Shown here: piece by piece, positions 37,622 to 46,967 of the stretch | How positions within the stretch are numbered: the first letter of the stretch is position 1 | Layout: each line of letters begins with the position of its first letter | Origin: Stenotrophomonas sp. WZN-1 | GTDB taxonomy: Bacteria > Pseudomonadota > Gammaproteobacteria > Xanthomonadales > Xanthomonadaceae | DNA length: 64,000 bases | Assembly: GCF_002192255.1 (NCBI RefSeq) | Contig: NZ_CP021768.1 | Coordinates: forward strand, 2,994,001 to 3,058,000 | Direction of reading: 5' to 3' | Made by a program: the position numbers and the translations under genes | Notes under the pieces: model-generated | What the model was told of the DNA's origin: nothing | The model's input: only the letters and a program-made list of their open reading frames with translations | The model's database searches: none

Positions 37622-38701
37622 GTGGCAACCTGGATCACCACCCCCGCCGAGCTGGATGCGTACTTCCAGCAGCGCCCGGCCCGCATCGGCCTGGACACCG
37701 AATTCATCCGTGAGCGCACCTTCTGGCCGCAACTGGCCCTGGTGCAGATGGCGGTCGGGCAGGACATCCTGCTGATCGACCCGCTGATTCCCGGCATGAC
37801 CGAGGCCCTGGCGCCCTGGCTGGCCGATGAATCCATCATCAAGGTGATGCACAGCGCCAGCGAAGACCTGGTCGCCTTCAAGTGGACCTGTGGTGTGTTG
37901 CCACGGCCACTGTTCGACACCCAGATCGGAGCCTCGCTGGCCGGCATCGGTGGCGGCATGGGCTACCAGAAGCTGGTCGCAGAAATCACCGGCGTGGCAC
38001 TGGCCAAGGGCGAAACCCGCTCGGACTGGATGCGCCGCCCGCTCTCGGAATCGCAGCTGCAGTACGCCGCCGACGACGTCGAGCACCTGTTTGCACTGCA
38101 CGACGCCATCGATGCCAAGCTGCAGGCGCTGGGCCGCCAGCAGTGGCTGCACGACGACGGCGAGCGCCTGCTGGCCAGCGTCGCCAACGACGAAGACCGT
38201 TGGCCGCACCTGGCGATGCGCTCGGCGCAGTTCCTCGACGCCGCCGCACAGCACCGCCTGCTGCGCCTGCTGCGTTGGCGCGATGTGCAGGCGCGCAGCA
38301 GCGACCGCCCGCGCAGCTGGATCCTGGACAACGAACTGGCCGCCACGCTGGCACGCACGCCACCGGCCGATGCCGCCGCACTGGGCAAGCTGTTCGAACA
38401 GTTCCCGAAGGCTCCGCGCAAGCTCGCGGGCGCTGTGTGGCAGGCGCTGGATACGCCGCTGGCCGATGAGGCCGAGGCACCGCTGGCGCTGCCGGCCAAT
38501 GACAGCAACAAGCAGGCACTGAAGAAGCTGCAGGATGCCGTCGCCGAACGCAGCCGCGAACTGGGCCTGCCGGATGGCGTGTTGGCCTCGCGCAAGCATC
38601 TGGAAAGTTATCTGGAACGCCGCCAGTGGCCGGCCGCACTTTCCGGCTGGCGCCAGCAGGAACTGGAATCACGGTTGCAGGCGCTGCTGCCGGCACGTTG
38701 A
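37622..38701 (+). CDS. rnd: Ribonuclease D
   Basis: 3'-to-5' exoribonuclease for tRNA 3' maturation. 359 aa. DEDD catalytic motifs: IGLDTEFIRE (near 24), a second Asp in VMHSASEDLVAF, and YAADDVEHLF with the DEDDy tyrosine. HRDC domains follow (about 210-290 and beyond). GTG start at 37622, divergent from the SUMF1 lipoprotein with an 84-bp gap. Length is close to E. coli RNase D (375). Confidence 0.95.
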   Translation: MATWITTPAELDAYFQQRPARIGLDTEFIRERTFWPQLALVQMAVGQDILLIDPLIPGMTEALAPWLADESIIKVMHSASEDLVAFKWTCGVLPRPLFDTQIGASLAGIGGGMGYQKLVAEITGVALAKGETRSDWMRRPLSESQLQYAADDVEHLFALHDAIDAKLQALGRQQWLHDDGERLLASVANDEDRWPHLAMRSAQFLDAAAQHRLLRLLRWRDVQARSSDRPRSWILDNELAATLARTPPADAAALGKLFEQFPKAPRKLAGAVWQALDTPLADEAEAPLALPANDSNKQALKKLQDAVAERSRELGLPDGVLASRKHLESYLERRQWPAALSGWRQQELESRLQALLPAR

Positions 38702-38791
38702 TGGCACAAGGCGCCGGACCACGCCGGCGCCGTGCACCTCAGGCCTGCAGGGGCCGTGCTAGGGTTTGCCGGTACTGACAAGGAGACGTCG

Positions 38792-39865
38792 ATGCAGACC
38801 CTCAAGATCGCGACCGCCTGCGCACTGCTGCTAACCCCGTTGGTCCTGGCATGCGCTGGCCAGGCCGCACCGCTTTCCTATGCACAGGAAAAGGAGAACA
38901 CAGCCAAGCTGGTGGACATCATTGACGGTGCCACCCGCGATGGTCTGGTTGCCGTGCTGGTGCCGGCCCCGTATGTCGTGCACAACGACGGGCCAGGCGT
39001 CGGCTCTCCGGTCCCCGGCTTTCATCTGGGCAACCGCTCGACCGACCTGCCCGGGTTCTCGACGCGGGTGTCCTTCCAGCACAAGGACATTCCCTCCCAG
39101 GGCTACGTGCAGCTGTTCAACACCAACGAGCTGGAAACCGGCCCGCAGCGGACGGTGTTGATGGACGTGTTCGAGGTGCATCTGATTCCGCCGGGCACCT
39201 ATCTGCTGAACGGTGCGGAGAACTACCGCCTGAACACCCGCGTGTCCAAGCTGAAGCCGCTGGGGACGATGGACGAAGTATCGAAGGACATCGGCGCCAC
39301 CCGCCTTGCCGACGTCGATTACCGTTTCTATTCCTGGAAGAAGGTCTGGGTACCACCGGGCGTCCTGACCGATCAGCACTCCCAGCAGGTCTGCATCTCG
39401 GTGCACGTGGCTTCCGGCAACTGCGTGGCATGGGGCACCCAGAACTACGAAACCTCGCGCCCGACCGAAGGCTACTGGGATGACAGGATCGTCCCTGAAG
39501 ACATCCCAGCCGTACGCATCCAGGCGGTCATCGCCAAGGCCCACGCGCCACTGGCCTTCACTGCCCACGAAGGGCAGATCCTGCTCAGCCCCTTCATTGT
39601 CGCCGCCGACGGCGATATCGATTTCAACGCGAACGACTGCGCACCGGTCGACAAGCTGACGGGCTGCGCCCTGCGCCGCTTCAGGGTGCACTACCAACCC
39701 GCGCCGCTGGACGCTGCACGCAAGCACATCGCAATCACCTCGCGCGGCCTCAACGGCAAGCAGCGCAAGGTACTGGAGCGGATGGAGGCGATGCAGCTGC
39801 AGGTGCTGGGCCCCAGTGCGCCGTCCGATGCAGCGCTGGGCAAGGGCGTCAGCGCCACGCCTTGA
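38792..39865 (+). CDS. Secreted protein of unknown function (357 aa)
   Basis: N-terminal export signal (MQTLKIATACALLL), cleaved either at a lipobox-like VLAC or after GQA. The remainder is beta-rich, with motifs LVAVLVPAPYVVHNDGPGVGSP, MDVFEVHLIPPGTYLLNGAENYRL and CISVHVASGNCVAWGTQNYETSRP, and paired cysteines near 207/214 and 285/292. I do not recognise the family. A good AAGGAG box precedes the ATG. It is convergent with the TonB receptor across a shared terminator. Confidence 0.75.
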   Translation: MQTLKIATACALLLTPLVLACAGQAAPLSYAQEKENTAKLVDIIDGATRDGLVAVLVPAPYVVHNDGPGVGSPVPGFHLGNRSTDLPGFSTRVSFQHKDIPSQGYVQLFNTNELETGPQRTVLMDVFEVHLIPPGTYLLNGAENYRLNTRVSKLKPLGTMDEVSKDIGATRLADVDYRFYSWKKVWVPPGVLTDQHSQQVCISVHVASGNCVAWGTQNYETSRPTEGYWDDRIVPEDIPAVRIQAVIAKAHAPLAFTAHEGQILLSPFIVAADGDIDFNANDCAPVDKLTGCALRRFRVHYQPAPLDAARKHIAITSRGLNGKQRKVLERMEAMQLQVLGPSAPSDAALGKGVSATP

Positions 39866-39891
39866 GCACGGATGATGCCTGGCCAGCAACG

Positions 39892-39919
39892 AAAAACGGC
39901 GCTCGATGAGCGCCGTTTC
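39892..39919. terminator. Bidirectional terminator
   Basis: AAACGGCGCTC-GAT-GAGCGCCGTTT hairpin between two convergent genes. Confidence 0.85.
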
Positions 39920-39940
39920 CGTTACACGACGGGGTAAGGC

Positions 39941-42271
39941 TTACCAGTTCATGTTCAGCGAGACACCGACGGTACGCGGTTCGTTGTAGACCGCGGCCAT
40001 GTAGTTCTCGATCACACCCTTGAGGTTCTTCTCGTTGGTGATGTTGCGCGCGAACAGCGCCACTTCGTAGGCACCGTAGTTGCCCGAGTAGCCGATCTTC
40101 AGGCCGCCCTCGAAATCACCCTTGGAGTTGAACTCCTTGCTGTCGTACAGCACGAAGCTGGTGTAACCCTGCTTGTTCCAGTCGGTGGACACGAACATGG
40201 TGCCGGCGTCGCTGACCGGGAAGTCGTAGCGTGCTGCGAGGTTGACGTTGTACTTCGGCGCGTTCGGCAGCGGGTTGCCGTCGATCTGCGCGAAGGTGTT
40301 GGCACCGACCTTGATGGTCGGGTCGCCGACGGTGCAGACCACCTGGCCATTGAGCCCGCAGACCTGCGCGTAGACGCGCTTGTCCTTGATCTCGCTGTGC
40401 AGCAGGCTCAGGCCAGCGCTCAGGGTCAGGTTCGGGATCGGACGCAGCTCCATGTCCGCTTCGAACCCGTAGGCCTTGGCCTTGTCGGCGTTGAACAGCA
40501 CGCCGTTGCCGTCCGAATCGTTGCCGTTGAGCTGGATGTCGTTGACGGTGTAGGTGAACGCGGTGGCGTTCAAGCGCAGGCGGTTGTCCCACAGGCTGCT
40601 CTTCACGCCCGCTTCCCAGGACAGGATGGTCTCGGAATCAGCGGTGGTGAAGTCGGCATTGAACACCGCCGAACGGCCCTGGATGGTCGGGCCACGGAAG
40701 CCACGCGCGACCTTGGCGTAGACGCTCACGTCCGGCGTGATCTGATACATCGCGCTCAGGTCCCAGCTCGGGGTGGTGTCGGACATCTTGACGTCGGTGC
40801 GGCCCTTGTAGGTCACCACGCCGGCGGCTGTATCAGCGGTCTTCAGCAGGCGGGTGTGCTTCTCGTCCTTGGTCTGGCGCAGGCCGGCAGTAACAGTGAA
40901 CTTGTCGGTGAAGGCGTAGCTGATCTGGCCGAAACCGGCCCACGATGTGTTCTTGTTGCGCAGGCGCACCCAGTTGTTCGGGTTGCGGGCCGCGCCCTGC
41001 AGGAACCACGCACGCTGGTAGAAGTCGGTGGTGTCACTGCCGTTGAAGTAGAACGCACCGGCCTGCCACTGCAGTGCACTGTCGTCATGGCTGGCCAGGC
41101 GGAACTCCTGGGTCCACTGGTCCAGATCGCGGATGCGGCCCATCGACTGGCCATAGCCGTTCGGCACGCCGTTCACCGGGAAGTTCACCGCAGCGCCGCC
41201 GTCGGTGTCGCCGCGGCTGTAGCCGGAGGTGGTCTCGTAGGCGGTGATCGAGGTGAAGTCGATCGCGCCGAAGTCGTAACGCGCCTTCACCGAGCCGCCG
41301 TAGGTCTTGTAGGCCTGCGGGTTGTTGTCGGCTTCGTCGTAGGCGACCTGGTCACGCGGCACGTCGGTCTTGTTCGAGCCCTTGGTCAGCGCACCGCGCA
41401 GGAACAGGGTCGAGGTGCCTTCGTAGTCACGGGCGTGGGCCGAGGCCAGGATCGAGAACTGGTCGCTTGGGGTCAGCAGCAGCTGCGCGCGCACGTTGCG
41501 GTCATCGAAGCCGCCCATGGCGTTCTTCTTCGGGCTGACCGTGCCGTCGGCACTCGGGCCCTTGTAGGTGTTGTCGACGTAGTCGTCGCGGTGCTGGTAA
41601 AGCGCCGACACGCGGAACGAAGCAATGTCGTTGATCGGGCCGCCGAAGCCGCCGTCGATCGACACGCTGTTGTACGTCGCATAGCTGGCGCTGACGCGGC
41701 CAGTGTAGTCCTGGGTCGGCTTCAGGGTGTCGAACTTGACGATGCCGGCGGTGGTGTTGCGGCCGAACAGCGAGCCCTGCGGGCCGCGCAGCACTTCCAC
41801 CTGGTCCACGTCATAGACCGGATTGGACTTCAGCACCACATGTTCCAGCACCACGTCGTCCTGGATGATCGACACCGGCTGCGAGGCACCCAGGTAGAAG
41901 TCGATGTTGCCCAGGCCGCGGATGTAGAAGCGCGGGAAGATGCGGCCGGTGGTGGTTTCCGCATACAGGCTCGGCACGCGACCGGACAGCGCCAGCAGAG
42001 TGTCGTCGCCGCCGGCGGTGAAGTCACGCATGCGCTCGCCCTGCACCACGCCCACCGAAACCGGCACTTCCTGCAGGTTCTGCTCGCGGTGTTCGGCGGT
42101 CACGGTGATGGTGTCCAGCCCGGTCGGGGTCGGCGCGCTGTCCTGCGCGGCGGCGCCGAAGCTGCCGACCAGGGCCAGGCCAGCACAGGCCAAGGCCAGC
42201 GGGTGGCGGCGGAAGGAAACGAAGGAAGACGACATACCCGACAGGCGGCGGGAATCGGAATGGGAGGGCAT
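39941..42271 (-). CDS. TonB-dependent outer-membrane receptor
   Basis: 776 aa. Signal peptide (MSSSFVSFRRHPLALACAGLA..AAAQ), then a TonB-box-like ITVTAEHR, plug domain (NLQEVPVSVGVV, then GPQGSLFGRNTTAGIVKFDT) and a 22-strand barrel ending in the typical aromatic C-terminus (VGVSLNMNW). This is the type often annotated as a siderophore or saccharide receptor in Xanthomonadales; the substrate is not predictable. The start at 42271 gives a 12-residue extension before the signal; an ATG at 42235 is an equal candidate. A much longer upstream reading is rejected. Confidence 0.9.
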   Translation of the reverse strand: MPSHSDSRRLSGMSSSFVSFRRHPLALACAGLALVGSFGAAAQDSAPTPTGLDTITVTAEHREQNLQEVPVSVGVVQGERMRDFTAGGDDTLLALSGRVPSLYAETTTGRIFPRFYIRGLGNIDFYLGASQPVSIIQDDVVLEHVVLKSNPVYDVDQVEVLRGPQGSLFGRNTTAGIVKFDTLKPTQDYTGRVSASYATYNSVSIDGGFGGPINDIASFRVSALYQHRDDYVDNTYKGPSADGTVSPKKNAMGGFDDRNVRAQLLLTPSDQFSILASAHARDYEGTSTLFLRGALTKGSNKTDVPRDQVAYDEADNNPQAYKTYGGSVKARYDFGAIDFTSITAYETTSGYSRGDTDGGAAVNFPVNGVPNGYGQSMGRIRDLDQWTQEFRLASHDDSALQWQAGAFYFNGSDTTDFYQRAWFLQGAARNPNNWVRLRNKNTSWAGFGQISYAFTDKFTVTAGLRQTKDEKHTRLLKTADTAAGVVTYKGRTDVKMSDTTPSWDLSAMYQITPDVSVYAKVARGFRGPTIQGRSAVFNADFTTADSETILSWEAGVKSSLWDNRLRLNATAFTYTVNDIQLNGNDSDGNGVLFNADKAKAYGFEADMELRPIPNLTLSAGLSLLHSEIKDKRVYAQVCGLNGQVVCTVGDPTIKVGANTFAQIDGNPLPNAPKYNVNLAARYDFPVSDAGTMFVSTDWNKQGYTSFVLYDSKEFNSKGDFEGGLKIGYSGNYGAYEVALFARNITNEKNLKGVIENYMAAVYNEPRTVGVSLNMNW

Positions 42272-42464
42272 GGAATGCTCTGAGGAGGCGTCCGTGCGGC
42301 CTGCGCGAGCCGGGCGGCAAATAGGAGGAAAACTGCGCAAGCCGCCATTATCCCCCAAATTGTTACGATTTCGTTGCGCGGCGCCCACGCCCGGTGAAAC
42401 AAGCGGTTTCGGCACACTTGTGCACTTGCGCGCCATGTCTTCCGGCACGAACGCCTGGGTCGGC

Positions 42465-42493
42465 TTGGCAAGGAGCAGCTGCTTGGCTACACT
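42465..42493 (+). promoter_or_regulatory. tRNA-Ala promoter
   Basis: TTGGCA (42465-42470), 17-bp spacer, TACACT (42488-42493): a near-consensus sigma-70 promoter 13 bp before the tRNA. Confidence 0.75.
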
Positions 42494-42506
42494 GAAGCCC
42501 TGCCGT

Positions 42507-42582
<76 letters not shown>

Positions 42583-42593
42583 CTATTCAGAAG

Positions 42594-42627
42594 AACCCGT
42601 AGATCTCCGCGATCTGCGGGTTTTTTC
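42594..42627 (+). terminator. Terminator after tRNA-Ala
   Basis: AACCCGTAGATC / GATCTGCGGGTT stem followed by TTTTTTCTTTT. Confidence 0.85.
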
Positions 42628-42643
42628 TTTTCCGGCGTCCGCC

Positions 42644-42817
42644 TCAGGCCGGCTCCTCACCGCCGTCCTTGCGCCGTGGGCTCCGCGAGTGCGCATCACG
42701 CACCTGTTGATCGCGCTGACCTGGCCGCCGCCTGGCCACGTCGTCCTGCTTCCTGTCCTGGCGGCTTTCCTGCACGCCCTGCTTCGGATCGCCGTGGTCG
42801 TTGTCTCGCTCACTCAT
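42644..42817 (-). CDS. Small highly charged protein (57 aa)
   Basis: Starts [20 protein letters not shown] and is dominated by Arg, Asp, Gln, Lys and Glu, with no hydrophobic core, so it is probably intrinsically disordered. A strong GAAGGAG box 7 nt before the ATG supports translation. The overlapping alternative frame on the same strand lacks such a site. No family recognised. It is convergent with tRNA-Ala. Confidence 0.65.
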   Translation of the reverse strand: MSERDNDHGDPKQGVQESRQDRKQDDVARRRPGQRDQQVRDAHSRSPRRKDGGEEPA

Positions 42818-43015
42818 CGAACACTCCTTCGCCGGTGAAGTCCGACGCCGACTCCACGCTAGAACGCAGCGGGTGAGCCGCAGGTCAGTCCGGCGCGAAC
42901 ACCGTGTGCAGCCAGCGGCTTGCAGCCATCGACGAGGTACATCCAGAATCCGATGCAAACCGCATATCGGTACGCCATGCCCTCAACGTCCAAGCGCCTC
43001 GCGTCATTCGTACCG

Positions 43016-43462
43016 ATGAACCTCAATCCGGTCAACGGCAGCATCCAGCTCGGCAATCTGCCGAACCTGATCTGCCCAACCCTCTCGCTGGACGAGGCGC
43101 GCATCGCCTTCGCCACGCTGATGCATGGCGAGCGCGATGTCGGCACCGGCTACCACTGGCTGAGCCTGCACCGGCTCAGCCTGGGCGGCGCGCCCGCTGG
43201 CATCAGCCTGTGCTTCCACGGGCAACAGCTCGACATGGTGACGATGGGCGTCGATCTGCCCGGTGCGGCACTGGAAGATGGATGGCCGACCCAGGCAGCG
43301 ATCGACGCCGAGGTCGCGTTCATGCGCCGAACGCTGGGCGCGGCACTGCGGCGCAAACTGGCCGGCGGCCACGCCCGCTTCGACTGGGGCGAAGCCTGGG
43401 CCCGGTTCGACCCGAAAGGCTTCATGGCCAGCAGCGGTATCCGCTACGCGCCACGCACGTGA
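43016..43462 (+). CDS. Conserved hypothetical protein (148 aa)
   Basis: The core reads NPVNGSIQLGNLPNLICPTLSLDEARIAF, then a block rich in Trp, His and Gly (GTGYHWLSLHRLSLGG) and a C-terminal half with RRKLAGGHARFDWGEAWARFDPKG. It appears to be a small globular cytoplasmic protein, resembling immunity-like or unknown DUF proteins, with no recognisable catalytic motif. In-frame ATGs exist at 42920 and 42953; 43016 is chosen because the sequence from there looks folded, but no start has a clear ribosome site. Convergent with the SDR gene. Confidence 0.6.
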   Translation: MNLNPVNGSIQLGNLPNLICPTLSLDEARIAFATLMHGERDVGTGYHWLSLHRLSLGGAPAGISLCFHGQQLDMVTMGVDLPGAALEDGWPTQAAIDAEVAFMRRTLGAALRRKLAGGHARFDWGEAWARFDPKGFMASSGIRYAPRT

Positions 43463-43468
43463 CCGTGC

Positions 43469-44230
43469 TCAGGTACGGGTAATCGAGACCCCACCCTCCA
43501 CGCGCATCGCGCTGCCGGTAACGAAGCTGCTCTCATCGCTGGCCAGGAACAGCGCCGCGTTGGCGATCTCCTCCGGCTCGGCCATGCGCTTCAGTGCGTG
43601 CAGCGAGCGCACGAAGTCGCGGGCATCGCCGGTGGGTGCAGCCTGCCGGCCCATTTCGGTATCGGTGCCCCCGGGCAGCAGCACGTTGCTGCGCACGCCG
43701 CGCGCCCCGTATTCGGCGGCGATCACCTGGCTCAGGCCGATCAGGCCGGCCTTGCTCGACGCATAGGCTGCCATGCCCGGGAATCCCACGGTATGGCCGA
43801 CGAAGGTACCGACGAACACCAACGAGCCGCCGCCGCGCGCAATCAGTGCGGGCAACTGCGCGCGTGCGGCATGGAAGGCGGCATCCAGATTGGTGGCCAT
43901 CACTTCGCGCCAGGCGTCCGCCGGAAACTCCGCCGCCGGCACGCCCGGGCCGAGCATGCCGGCATTGTTGAGGGCGATGTCCAGGCCCCCGAATGAATGC
44001 TGGGCCAGATCGACCAGCGCCTGCGCCGTGCCCGGGGCGGCCACGTCGGCAGCATGCACCACCACTTCGCCACCGGCGGTGCGGATCTGTTCGGCCAGCG
44101 CCTGCAGCGGCTCCGGCCGCCTTGCGTTGAGCACCAGCTTTGCGCCTTCGGCAGCGAAACGCAGCGCGCTGGCGCGGCCGATACCGGCGCTGGCACCGGT
44201 GATGAGAGCAATCTTGTTATTCAGGCGCAT
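43469..44230 (-). CDS. Short-chain dehydrogenase/reductase
   Basis: 253 aa classical SDR. NAD(P) site TGASAGIG (residues 11-18), RRPE at the end of beta2 (an NADP-type Arg-Arg), NNAG, catalytic Ser in VFVGTFVG region and YASSKAG (Tyr/Lys), and PGGTDTEM. Substrate unknown. It is divergent from the ada-like gene with 132 bp between. Confidence 0.88.
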   Translation of the reverse strand: MRLNNKIALITGASAGIGRASALRFAAEGAKLVLNARRPEPLQALAEQIRTAGGEVVVHAADVAAPGTAQALVDLAQHSFGGLDIALNNAGMLGPGVPAAEFPADAWREVMATNLDAAFHAARAQLPALIARGGGSLVFVGTFVGHTVGFPGMAAYASSKAGLIGLSQVIAAEYGARGVRSNVLLPGGTDTEMGRQAAPTGDARDFVRSLHALKRMAEPEEIANAALFLASDESSFVTGSAMRVEGGVSITRT

Positions 44231-44362
44231 GGTCGCGGTACCGGTTGTGAAGTGGCCGCCACGATGCCGCGCCTTCGGCCCGCCAACACTCCGATTCCGG
44301 GCCTCACAGATGGGTGCAGGAAACGGAGTTTCCGCAGCACCGGCACATGCCAGAATCCGGCC

Positions 44363-45205
44363 ATGGACAGCACCCCCACCACCGCCCTCGATGCCCGCGT
44401 CGAACGGGTCTGCCGCCACCTTCAGGCCAGCCTCGACGAACCCTCGCTGCAGGAACTGGCGGACATCGCCGGCTGCAGCCCGACGCGCCTGCATCGCCTG
44501 TTCAAGCAGGCCACCGGGCTGACCCCCAAGCAGTACGCCGCCGCGCTGCGCGCCGACCGCCTGCGCACCGGGCTTCAGCAGCAGCAACGCATCACCGATG
44601 CCTTCCATGATGCTGGCTTCGGTTCCAGCGGACGCTTCTACGAGAACGCACCGAAGTTGCTGGGCATGACGCCGAAGCAATGGCGCGCAGGTGGCCGCGG
44701 CGAAGTCATCCACTTCGCCATCGCCGAAAGTTCACTGGGTAGCGTGCTGGTGGCCAGCAGCAGTACCGGTGTGGTTGCGATCCTGCTCGGCGATGATCCG
44801 GAGACGCTGTTGCAGTCGCTGCAGCAGCGCTTCCGCCAGGCCGAACTGGTCGGCGCCGACCAGGGCTATGAGCAACTGGTGGCACAGGTCGTAGGCCTGG
44901 TCGAGGATCCTTCGCGAGGCACCACGCTGCCGCTGGATATCCGTGGCACCGCGTTCCAGCAACGGGTGTGGCAGGCACTGCAGCAGATTCCGCGCGGGCG
45001 CACTGCCTCGTATGCCGATATCGCCGCGCGCATCGGCGCGCCCCGATCGAGCCGCGCGGTGGCACGCGCCTGTGCAAGCAATCCGCTGGCGGTGGCGGTG
45101 CCCTGCCACCGCGTCGTGCGCCGCGATGGCGACCTGTCCGGCTACGCCTGGGGCGTAGCGCGCAAGCGCGAACTGCTGCGCCGGGAAAAGGCCTCGACGG
45201 CCTGA
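44363..45205 (+). CDS. Ada-type protein: AraC HTH plus O6-methylguanine-DNA methyltransferase
   Basis: 280 aa. The AraC-type double HTH (about 10-105: ELADIAGCSPTRLHRLFKQATGLTPKQY) is followed by the alkyltransferase domain with the acceptor cysteine in VPCHRVV (about 250). E. coli Ada (354 aa) has an extra N-terminal zinc domain with a phosphotriester-sensing Cys38; it is absent here. The protein can therefore repair O6-methylguanine, but activation of transcription must work differently. Followed by a small REP-like palindrome (GTGCCGACCTTGGTCGGCAC) at 45211-45230. Confidence 0.9.
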   Translation: MDSTPTTALDARVERVCRHLQASLDEPSLQELADIAGCSPTRLHRLFKQATGLTPKQYAAALRADRLRTGLQQQQRITDAFHDAGFGSSGRFYENAPKLLGMTPKQWRAGGRGEVIHFAIAESSLGSVLVASSSTGVVAILLGDDPETLLQSLQQRFRQAELVGADQGYEQLVAQVVGLVEDPSRGTTLPLDIRGTAFQQRVWQALQQIPRGRTASYADIAARIGAPRSSRAVARACASNPLAVAVPCHRVVRRDGDLSGYAWGVARKRELLRREKASTA

Positions 45206-45242
45206 CGTGGGTGCCGACCTTGGTCGGCACACCGCCAGGCCC

Positions 45243-46268
45243 TCAATCCAGCTTCACCACCAGCTTGCCGAAGTTGTGCCCCTTCAGCAGCCCGAAGAAC
45301 GCCTCCGGCGCCTTCTCCAGCCCTTCCACCACATCCTCGCGGTACTGGATGCGGCCGTCGCGTAGCCACTGCGCCATCTCGCGTTCGAAGTCCGGCCACA
45401 GGTGGTTGAAGTCGTGCACGATGAAACCGCGCACGGTCAGGCGCTGGCGCAGGATCTGGCTGAACAGTGACGGCAACCGGTCAGGGCCAGGCTGCTCGAC
45501 GCCCCGCTCGTTGTAGGTGGCGATGGTGCCGCACACCGGAATGCGGGCGAAGTCATTGAGCAAGGGCAGCACCGCATCCAGTACATGGCCGCCGACGCTC
45601 TCGAAGTACACGTCGATACCCGCAGGCACCGCCCCGCGCAGCTGCTCGGCAAAATCAGCCGCGCGATGATCCAGCGCCACGTCCACGCCCAGCGTCTGCA
45701 GATAGGCGCGCTTGGCCTCACCACCGGCGATGGCCACCACCCGTGCGCCCTGCAGCTTGGCCAGCTGCGCCACGGTCGCGCCGACCGGCCCGGTCGCGGC
45801 AGCCACCACCAGCGTCTCGCCCGGCTTCAAACGGGCGATTTCATGCAGGCTGGAGTAGGCGGTGAAGCCGGGCATGCCATACACGCCCAGCGCCGTACTC
45901 AGCGGCAGTCCGGCCGGATCCAGACGACGCCCCAGCGCCTTGGCCGGCAGCACCGCGTGGGTCTGCCAGCCACCCGGCGCCAGCACCAGCTCACCTGCGG
46001 TTACGCCCTCGGCTTTGGATTGCAGCACCTCGGCCACGGTCTGGCCTTCCATCACCGCCCCTACCGCCACCGGCGCGGCATACGACGGGACCTCGTCCAT
46101 GCGTCCACGCATGTACGGATCCAGCGAAAGGTAGCGGTTGCGCAGCAGCACTTCGCCATCGGCCAACGCCGGCAACGCAACCTGTTCCAGGCGGAAGTTG
46201 GCTGCACTTGGCGCCCCCTGCGGACGCGACGCAAGCACGATGCGGGAGGTGGTCGAGGGATCGGACAT
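45243..46268 (-). CDS. Zinc-independent MDR NADP-dependent oxidoreductase (CurA-like)
   Basis: 341 aa. Leukotriene B4 dehydrogenase/curcumin reductase family: RNRYLSLDPYMRGRM near 43, MPGFTAYSSLHEIARLKPGETLVV, AATGPVGATVAQLAKLQGARVVAI (NADP Rossmann) and YFESVGGHVLDAVLPLL. It reduces alpha,beta-unsaturated carbonyls. No zinc-ligand motif is present, as expected. The stretch 46269-46534 upstream holds no further gene or structure that I can support. Confidence 0.9.
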   Translation of the reverse strand: MSDPSTTSRIVLASRPQGAPSAANFRLEQVALPALADGEVLLRNRYLSLDPYMRGRMDEVPSYAAPVAVGAVMEGQTVAEVLQSKAEGVTAGELVLAPGGWQTHAVLPAKALGRRLDPAGLPLSTALGVYGMPGFTAYSSLHEIARLKPGETLVVAAATGPVGATVAQLAKLQGARVVAIAGGEAKRAYLQTLGVDVALDHRAADFAEQLRGAVPAGIDVYFESVGGHVLDAVLPLLNDFARIPVCGTIATYNERGVEQPGPDRLPSLFSQILRQRLTVRGFIVHDFNHLWPDFEREMAQWLRDGRIQYREDVVEGLEKAPEAFFGLLKGHNFGKLVVKLD

Positions 46269-46534
46269 GGCCAGGTCTCTGCTGTTGCCAGCATCAGGAA
46301 AGGAGTGCCGACACTACGCCGCGGCGATCCCCGATGGCGGCCACGAAAACAGCGTTCCATTGCCCGGACCGGCGCGGGTCCGGCGCAGCCCTTGCCCTTG
46401 CGCCTTTGCCGCCCACGATGGCCTGCTGATTTCCACCGCAGACGATGATCGACTGGCCACGCCCCGCCCCACGACGGAGGATCAAGCACTTGCGAGCGCG
46501 CAGACGGCAATGTGAAGAAATCTTGGCAAAACGC

Positions 46535-46563
46535 TTGCCGAAGGCAGCCGACCTCCGTAATAT
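46535..46563 (+). promoter_or_regulatory. tRNA-Phe promoter
   Basis: TTGCCG (46535-46540), 17-bp spacer, TAATAT (46558-46563), followed by a GC-rich discriminator, 39 bp before the first tRNA-Phe. Confidence 0.7.
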
Positions 46564-46602
46564 ACGCGTCCTTGGCAGCGACCTCGCTGCAACGAAACAT
46601 GT

Positions 46603-46678
46603 GGCCGAGTAGCTCAGTTGGTAGAGCAGGGGATTGAAAATCCCCGTGTCGGCGGTTCGATTCCGTCTTCGGCCACCA
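46603..46678 (+). tRNA. tRNA-Phe (anticodon GAA), copy 1
   Basis: 76 nt with encoded CCA. Acceptor GGCCGAG/TTCGGCC. The anticodon stem GGGGA/TCCCC encloses loop TTGAAAA, so the anticodon is GAA. T arm GGCGG TTCGATT CCGTC. Identical to copy 2. Confidence 0.96.
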
Positions 46679-46750
46679 CTTTCGAAGGCCTGCAGAAATG
46701 CGGGTCTTTTTTTTCCGGAAACCGCATTCACCGCGGTCGCCACACAATTT

Positions 46751-46826
46751 GGCCGAGTAGCTCAGTTGGTAGAGCAGGGGATTGAAAATCCCCGTGTCGG
46801 CGGTTCGATTCCGTCTTCGGCCACCA
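46751..46826 (+). tRNA. tRNA-Phe (anticodon GAA), copy 2
   Basis: Identical 76-nt copy, 72 bp downstream of the first. The spacer holds a weaker version of the terminator hairpin (CCTGCAGAAATGCGGGTC plus T8), so copy 2 may depend on read-through or on an unseen promoter. Confidence 0.96.
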
Positions 46827-46831
46827 TCTTC

Positions 46832-46863
46832 AAAGACCTGCAGAAATGCAGGTCTTTTTTTGT
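46832..46863 (+). terminator. Terminator after tRNA-Phe pair
   Basis: AAAGACCTGCA-GAAA-TGCAGGTCTTTTTTTG: a strong stem with a T tract. The first spacer carries a partly degraded duplicate. Confidence 0.9.
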
Positions 46864-46967
46864 TCGCGCTCCGCGCAAGCGGTGGCCACCGCCGCCCGGT
46901 TGACGAAACATTTACACCGGCATGCGCGGCGGCACCTACGCTCCAGACTCCTGCCTGGAGCCTGCCG

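Noticed and set aside
42583..42643. Integrated element using the tRNA-Ala 3' end as attachment site
   Set aside because: No integrase, no duplicated tRNA end and ordinary neighbouring genes.
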